Source: Corylus avellana (taxonomy: Eukaryota > Streptophyta > Magnoliopsida > Fagales > Betulaceae). Taken from it: a stretch of 64,000 nt of DNA. Both the position numbers and the translations under genes were made by a program. Positions 58,277 to 64,000 of this stretch are shown piece after piece; positions within the stretch are counted from its first letter, which is position 1, and each line of letters starts with the position of its first letter. The stretch lies in contig NC_081542.1 of NCBI RefSeq assembly GCF_901000735.1, positions 44,742,238-44,806,237 of the forward strand. Reading direction: 5' to 3'. The notes below the pieces were generated by a model. It searched no databases and was not told the origin of the DNA. It worked only from the letters and a program-made list of their open reading frames with translations.

Positions 58277-58723
58277 ATGGTCAAGAAAGAAATGGCCCGT
58301 GCTTTCTTTTTTGTCATTGTTTTGCCACGGGCATGCACCTTTTGGCTTGAAAATAAAGGACCTTTTTCTCTCCATTGGTGTGGAGATTTTACCTCCACTC
58401 CCCCTATACATAAAGGTGACTGCTTGCTCAAGGCATCCATCAAGCTTCACATGGTGGGGCGTGGAGGGGAGCTGTGCCATCTCCATGCCAAGGCTCCTGA
58501 AAGCTACCCTTTTTCTTCTTTTTCACCTAATCGTACCACTGTCTTTATTAGCAGCCGGCCCATAAGGGCTGCCTTTCATCTCTCTAGCTTCTTTCTAATC
58601 CACACCTTTGTTCCTTCTTATGCTTTCCGACCCCAAAGGTGGATTTTAATCACTAATTTTCGAATGGGGGCCATCAATTTCTCCACTGCTTTTTATTCTG
58701 TAAAGTGGGAAAGTTTGAGTTGA
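58277..58723 (+). CDS. Unrecognised ORF, 148 codons
   Basis: From the ATG at 58277 (MVKKEMARAFFFVIVLPRAC) the frame is open for 148 residues in a locally GC-richer patch. It is rich in aromatic, Cys, His and Ser residues, with no repeat bias and no family motif I recognise. A hydrophobic stretch (residues about 8-17) could resemble a signal anchor. TTTATTCTGCAG just before the ATG would fit a splice acceptor. It may be a lineage-specific gene, part of a non-coding transcript, or chance. Confidence 0.25.
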   Translation: MVKKEMARAFFFVIVLPRACTFWLENKGPFSLHWCGDFTSTPPIHKGDCLLKASIKLHMVGRGGELCHLHAKAPESYPFSSFSPNRTTVFISSRPIRAAFHLSSFFLIHTFVPSYAFRPQRWILITNFRMGAINFSTAFYSVKWESLS

Positions 58724-60043
58724 TAAAATTCCTTGGCTCTAGAAATTACACAGCAATTTCCCGCTTGTGAACTAAAAGGAAAATATGTCACTAATTATTC
58801 CATGGATTTAAACTAAAGTTTCTTACAAAAAACAAAAGAAAAAAAAAAGAAAGAGGTTAAATTAAACCATGTCATGCCTTGCTATATTGTCATATTGATG
58901 TTTGATTTCTCATATCTTATTAGTTTTTTAATCTTCCCATTCAAATGATGTAGAAGACCCTAACCTATGAGGGTTGGCAAAATAGGTACCTGACAAATAA
59001 ATAGGTACATATTTATCCTATGCATATAACTATTCTTTATGACGCCTAGATGAACCTTATTATAAAAAAACATGCATAAGATAAATGAGTCATAAACAGA
59101 TCATATCAGGTACCTGTTTTGTTAGCCATTCTCGACCCACTTTTTCATTCACAATCTCAGGCAGTCTAAATTAAAAGTTAAAACTCTCAACTTTTTATAC
59201 AAATTTTTCTCAACAACTAGTGGCAATAAATCATTTGTTATTATAATTATTATAAACAAAATCTTGAACTCCAACCTTAATTAACTCTATAATTTTACCT
59301 CATATTTTTAATTAAAACAATATACTATAATTCAACTGTGTAAGGAAAATGATTGAATATTCTATATATATATAAAAGAGTGCAAAAGAAGATGAAAGAA
59401 GTTGCTAATATGACAAAAATAGTACAGTAAAACTATGATAGAGTCACAGCTAACTAATAACTTTCACTATAAAGTATAGTAAAATAATAATTTAAAAAAC
59501 AAGCACATAATGTAAGCATTGCTTTTACCACACTTTGTATTATGTATTTTGCTTTTCCAGTATCATTGTATATAGCCATTAAACTTTCATTAATTAATTA
59601 ATTGACAAATTATTATCAGAAAAGATAAAACCTAGACTTTTTTTTTGTTTTTTCATTCATCCAGGCTCCAGCGCCTTTCCCTTTAAGCATCCCCAGCTTT
59701 AAATATGCTCCAACTCCCAACAGATTGAACCACTCCTTTCATCTTCATTATGCCTGAACTGACCCTAACACCACCCCTTTGACCTGTAACTATTACGCGT
59801 CCCCCTAGAAGGTTAGTCCGGTAAATTCACACTGAATCTCATTCATTTCCAGCTGCAAACAGAGGATAAGCATAGATAAGCAGTCAGAGCCCCAATCTGT
59901 GAGTGTACTATGCGAACATTTCTCAGATTCCATTCTTCACCAGAAACTCTCTCATTTCTCGCCGGAGAATTCGTGCCCGCCCACCTCGCCTGGATCCAAC
60001 CCAGATATAAAATGGGTTTTCCCCAGAACCAGTGAAAACCACG
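58724..60043. other. Intergenic and upstream region of the armadillo gene
   Basis: No gene seen. The last 350 bp become GC-richer and transcript-like (CCAGCTGCAAACAGAGGATA), probably the 5' leader of the gene at 60044. Confidence 0.5.
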
Positions 60044-61768
60044 ATGGGAGAAGAAAATCCACACCGAAGCTCGCCGGAACCATCCGCCGGAATATACAAT
60101 CTTCGGCGAGCCGTTGAAATCATATCTTCTTTGATTTCTCTGACGCACTCAACCAAAGTGTTTGCAGCGAAATGGCAATCGATTCGGAGCAAGCTTGAGG
60201 AGCTCAACTCGGGGTTAATGGCGACGGAGAACTGCGAATACTCCAGCGGAAACCCAGAGATCTCAGGCTTAGTATCGGCCATATTAGTCACCGTCGACGA
60301 TTGCTACGACCACGCTCGCCGTTGCGTCGATCTCTCTTATAGCGGGAAGCTTCTCATGCAGAGCGACCTGAATGTGATCCTCACGAAAATCGGCCGGCAC
60401 GTAAAGACTCTGTCGGACATGTACACGGCTGGGATTTTAACTCAAGGGTATGCCTTGGTTGTTTCAAAGCCTGGTCTTGGTGCTTGCAAAGACGACATGC
60501 GGTTTTATGTACGAGACTTGCTGAACAGAATGAAGGTTGGAGATTCAGGAATGAAAAGGCAAGCCTTGCTTAATCTGTACGAGGTTGTGGTCGACGACGA
60601 GAAGTATGTGAAAGTAATGTTGGATGTCGATGATGTTGTGAGCGTGTTGGTGAGTTTTCTTCACTCGTCAGAGACGGAGATCCAAGAAGGGTCTGCCAAG
60701 GTGGTCTCGGTGATTGCAGGGTTTGATTCGTACAAGGTGGTCTTGGTCGGAGCCGGAGTTATCGCGCCGTTGATTCGGGTTTTGGAGTGTGGGTCTGAGC
60801 TGGGGAAACAGAGTGCTGCAAGGTGTCTGATGAAACTGACCCAGAATTCCGACAACGCGTGGTCGGTGTCGGCTCATGGGGGAGTCACTGCGCTGTTGAA
60901 AATATGTTCTGGTGTTGATTGTAAGGTAGAATTGGTTGGTCCTGCATGTGGGGTGCTGAGAAATCTCATTGGGGTTGAAGAAATCAAGCGGTTTATGGTT
61001 GAAGAAGGTGCTATTTTGATGTTTATCAGGCTTGCAAGGTCTAAAGATGAAGCTTTGCAGATGATGTCGATTGAATTCCTTCAAAGTATAGCATTTGGAG
61101 ATGAATTGATTAGGGAGATGGTGATTAGAGAAGGAGGAATTCGCGCTTTAGTGCGTGTTGTAGATCCTAAATGGTCCCATTCTTCCAAAACGAGGGAGGT
61201 AGCACTGAGGGCAATTGAGAATTTGTGCTTCTCTTCTGCAATTGCTGTAAATATTTTGATGAATTATGGGTTTGTGGATCAGCTTATGTACTTTATCCGC
61301 AATGGGGAGGTTTCGATTCAAGAATTGGCACTGAAGGTGGCGTTTAGGCTTTGTGGGACATCGGAGGAGGCCAAGAAAGCAATGGGTGATGCAGGGTTTA
61401 TGCCTGAGCTGGTTAAACTTCTCAATGCAAAGTCTTTTGAAGTTCGGGAAATGGCAGGTGAGGCACTCTCCGGCATGGTCTTGGTCTCTAGAAATCGAAA
61501 GAGGTTCGCGCAGGATGACCGGAATATTGGGATGCTTTTGCAACTGCTTGACTCTGAGGATGGAAATTCAGGTAACAGAAGGTTCTTGCTCCCTATACTA
61601 ACGTCCTTAACAAGCTGCAATAGTGTGAAAAAAAAGATTGTGAATTCTGGGTATCTGAAAAACATAGAGAAACTTGCCCAAGCCGAAGTTTCTGATGCCA
61701 AGAAACTTGTCAGAAAGCTATCCACAAACAGATTTCGCAGCATGTTGAATGGAATCTGGCATTCTTGA
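60044..61768 (+). CDS. Armadillo-repeat protein, intronless
   Basis: A single exon of 574 aa from ATG 60044 to TGA 61768. The N-terminal 120 residues are helical (LRRAVEIISSLISLTH, DDCYDHARRCVDLSYSGKL), as in the plant-specific domain found before ARM repeats in this group. Armadillo repeats follow from about residue 155 to 545; clear units include MKRQALLNLYEVVVDDEKYV, VVSVLVSFLHSSETEIQEGS, GVIAPLIRVLECGSELGKQS, GGVTALLKICS, EGAILMFIRLARSKDEALQ, GGIRALVRVVDP and AGFMPELVKLLNAKSFEVRE. There is no U-box or kinase domain. ARM arrays bind partner proteins; similar plant proteins (vacuolar protein 8-like or ARM-superfamily of unknown role) are not functionally defined, so none is assigned here. 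The start was chosen over the in-frame GTG at 60032 because it is the first ATG. Codon use and uninterrupted length indicate a working gene. Confidence 0.92.
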   Translation: MGEENPHRSSPEPSAGIYNLRRAVEIISSLISLTHSTKVFAAKWQSIRSKLEELNSGLMATENCEYSSGNPEISGLVSAILVTVDDCYDHARRCVDLSYSGKLLMQSDLNVILTKIGRHVKTLSDMYTAGILTQGYALVVSKPGLGACKDDMRFYVRDLLNRMKVGDSGMKRQALLNLYEVVVDDEKYVKVMLDVDDVVSVLVSFLHSSETEIQEGSAKVVSVIAGFDSYKVVLVGAGVIAPLIRVLECGSELGKQSAARCLMKLTQNSDNAWSVSAHGGVTALLKICSGVDCKVELVGPACGVLRNLIGVEEIKRFMVEEGAILMFIRLARSKDEALQMMSIEFLQSIAFGDELIREMVIREGGIRALVRVVDPKWSHSSKTREVALRAIENLCFSSAIAVNILMNYGFVDQLMYFIRNGEVSIQELALKVAFRLCGTSEEAKKAMGDAGFMPELVKLLNAKSFEVREMAGEALSGMVLVSRNRKRFAQDDRNIGMLLQLLDSEDGNSGNRRFLLPILTSLTSCNSVKKKIVNSGYLKNIEKLAQAEVSDAKKLVRKLSTNRFRSMLNGIWHS

Positions 61769-64000
61769 ATGCAATTTTCCATTTGTTTTAGATGTATATC
61801 TGCACAAGTGTTTGCCAAGTTTTGCTTTTTTCTTTTTTTTTATTCTTTGTCAATGCCACCACTCTCTTTCACTTTTTCAAAATTTTCCACTTGCTAAAAA
61901 ACAGGCTTAGAACAGCTTTTTGTGAAGATTGTAACTGCAACTCTGCAGGTAGATAGAAATCTAATAAAAGCTGCTGTTACAGATTTCCTATAACATGTTG
62001 TGTCATTGTTGAATGAAATTTGCAGAGAAAAGAAAGAATGATATAATAATAAAGAAATGCAATTGCAGTTATTTAAGTTTAGTTGTGGAGACAGGAAAGG
62101 CATGTATCTTCTGCACGTTTTGAAGAGGGAGCACATGTGAAGGGCATGATACTCTGATGGACATGTGAGTAGTGAGTATCAAGCTTTTGTCCAGCTACGA
62201 TCATGGACAGAAAAGATGGTGATGGATGAAGTTTCCTTCTGTATTTGCTTGTCATTTAGCCAGTCCTGTCTCCTTTCTTGTGCAGTTTTATATTGGTAGA
62301 CTAGAAAGGTATATATGTTTTTGCTGATTTTTGTTTTTTAATACAATTTTGGTCTTCTCGCATCCAAGGAAAGGATTTAGATAATACTGTTTTCAATTAT
62401 CTTGATTGGATGGATGAATTATTTGTTAGAGAGAATATGTTTGTACACAAATCTAAAAGAGAATAAAGAAATGCTTCTAAAGTTTTATTGTATTTTGGTG
62501 TTTGTTCGATGCTTCTAAAAGAGAATTAAGGTGTTGGGAGATACTACAATGCATTCTCAAGACCATCTCTTCACCATCTCTCTTAAGAGCATCTCAATAT
62601 TTTTAGAGTAAAGAGAGAAGAGATGGTGGGGAGATGGTTTGTACTTTGTAGAATGCAAAAAAGCATTCCTCTTAAGGTGTTTGTTTGTTCCCACCAATAT
62701 GTTAGTGAACACTTTTATGACACATGGAGCTCAGTTTTTTTTTTTTTTTTTTTTTTAGTTTGATTGTATTTTGCACAAAACGAAACTCATCGAAACGAAA
62801 ACAATCTCGGAGTTTCTATTCTAATTAGAGAAATACGAATTTTAAAACCGTAGAAAGGTTTTTGAGAAAATTTTATAATGTATGTTCATTGTCAAACCGG
62901 TAATTTTGGAATCAATACAGAATAATTGGTAATTCAACGATAATTAAAACTTGACCATTCGATTTTAACATACACGTAACTTTGACCATTTTATTAAATT
63001 TATAATTAAATAACCGTTAACGATTACTTAATTTTAATTGTTGGATAAAATTAATTTAATCTTATTGTTGACATTATTGACGATCAAGTAAATCCAACCA
63101 TTTGATCTATTTTTTTAAGTATCCTACAATCCAGATCAAATTACCAAGTCGTATGATCATAACCGTCCAAAAATTAACAACTATCAACTTATCGATATGG
63201 CTAAACGTATGCTATCAAGGGCACCTTACAATACTCTCACACAAGTGCATACCCTAAAAGATTGCTTTAAAGCAATAACTTAGTATGAATTGGCATTATA
63301 AATGAATTTATTTATTTATTTCTGTGTGGGATTCAACTTTCAATTATAAAATTTTGACAAACCATAAACATAGAAGTACATTTGATTTTGAAAACTTTTT
63401 AAGAGAATCACAGTTGGTGTTTTTTTTCCTAAAAAAAAAAAAGTACAACAAAAAGAAGAAACAAATTAAAACAGAGGAATAGATGGATGTGATGGAACTT
63501 GATTAAGTAGCCATTGATACACGACAGGCATGGGGACCCTTTGAAAACATTTTCGTGATGTGAACCAGAGACTGGTCCCTCTTATGTTTTACTTTTCCAC
63601 CCTAAACCCGAATGGGTTCTGTCATTGTGGGTCTGGGAAATAAGATAATGTTCTGTTTTCTTTCTTTCTTTCTTTCGTTCTTTATTTCAATATTATCTTT
63701 CCTCTATTTTCAGATTATATATAACTTTTCCTTTTTTTTTTTTTTTTTAGTCTTCCAAATAAAATGAATTGAAAATTGTATGTTCCATGTTTCTGATGAG
63801 CATGGAGCCCATAAAAAGTTTGCTCTTTTCAAGGTTGAGCCTCAAAGACAACATAAATTGATGCCTAGACTTGTCACTGTCTGTAAATTGGGCCATAATA
63901 GCCCAGTCTATGTTAACCTTGGGCCGCAGATGACCTTTGTCCAATAACTATCGCTTGAAAGCCTTATAAATCTGTATAATTTTTTACTCAGTTTAAACTT
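61769..64000. other. Intergenic, no gene seen
   Basis: 3' UTR of the armadillo gene (possible poly-A signals AATAAA near 62048 and AATAAAG near 62463), then AT-rich sequence. Nothing else except the hairpin near 62.6 kb, poly-T tracts (62737, 63728) and (TTTC)n at 63657-63675. Confidence 0.6.
62540..62695. mobile_element. Small hairpin/MITE-like element
   Basis: ACCATCTCTTCACCATCTCT (62563) pairs with AGAGATGGTGGGGAGATGGT (62609-62636) around a 25-base loop, and outer GAATGC-type segments (GCATTCTC, GAATGCAAAA) extend the fold. TTAAGGTGTT occurs at both sides (62528 and 62683), a possible target duplication. It could also be a small-RNA source. Confidence 0.45.

Noticed and set aside
58290..58350. 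microRNA precursor hairpin around TGGCCCGTG/CACGGGCA
   Set aside because: The paired stem is only about 8 bp and matches no microRNA I know.

Overview
This is nuclear DNA of a dicot plant, most likely a repeat-rich woody eudicot. It is AT-rich, with spliced genes (GT...AG introns), Ty1/copia and Ty3/gypsy retroelements, hAT-type MITEs, foldback elements and tRNA-derived SINEs. Three runs of exactly 100 N (3659-3758, 36363-36462, 41558-41657) are scaffold-gap placeholders, so local order across them is an assembly statement. The species is not determinable from the sequence alone.

Left part (1-29 kb): a cluster of four TIR-only genes of the plant TX type, which have one TIR domain, no NB-ARC and no LRR. 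All share one intron at the same place and phase. Copy A (minus, 2452-514) and copy B (plus, from the gap edge at 3759 to 5395) are head to head around the first gap. Copy C (13945-14706) carries a 4-bp frameshift. Copy D (26202-27355) has an open frame and a TATA box just upstream. Between and inside them lie a 5'-truncated copia element (6344-9418, minus), a complete 4.0-kb internally deleted copia-type element with paired LTRs and a target-site duplication (16828-20831), a deleted chromovirus gypsy fragment (22255-23665, minus), MITEs, a fragment of an external NAD(P)H dehydrogenase gene, and a broken 5' piece of a lysine/glutamate-rich protein gene. Flanks of A, B and D are duplicated among one another, so the cluster grew by segmental duplication and inversion.

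Middle part (31.3-56.3 kb): a large direct duplication. Unit 1 (31312-41557) and unit 2 (41658-56337) carry the same intergenic repeats (108-bp tandem repeat, SINE, hAT element, GC-rich foldback element, nested foldback element) around a TIR1/AFB auxin co-receptor F-box gene. Unit 2 holds the complete three-exon gene (45565-50473, 584 aa). Unit 1 has only exon 1 before its gap, where about 4.5 kb present in unit 2 is missing. Because the copies meet at N-gaps, a retained second haplotype is as likely as a true tandem duplication. The receptor is notable: it has Arg and Ala at the positions of TIR1 His78 and Ser438, as in AFB4/AFB5, and its miR393 site differs from the canonical one at three synonymous third-codon positions.

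Right part (56.3-64 kb): mostly intergenic DNA, one unrecognised ORF (58277-58723), an intronless armadillo-repeat gene (60044-61768) and a small hairpin element near 62.6 kb. No rRNA, tRNA gene or CRISPR array was seen.
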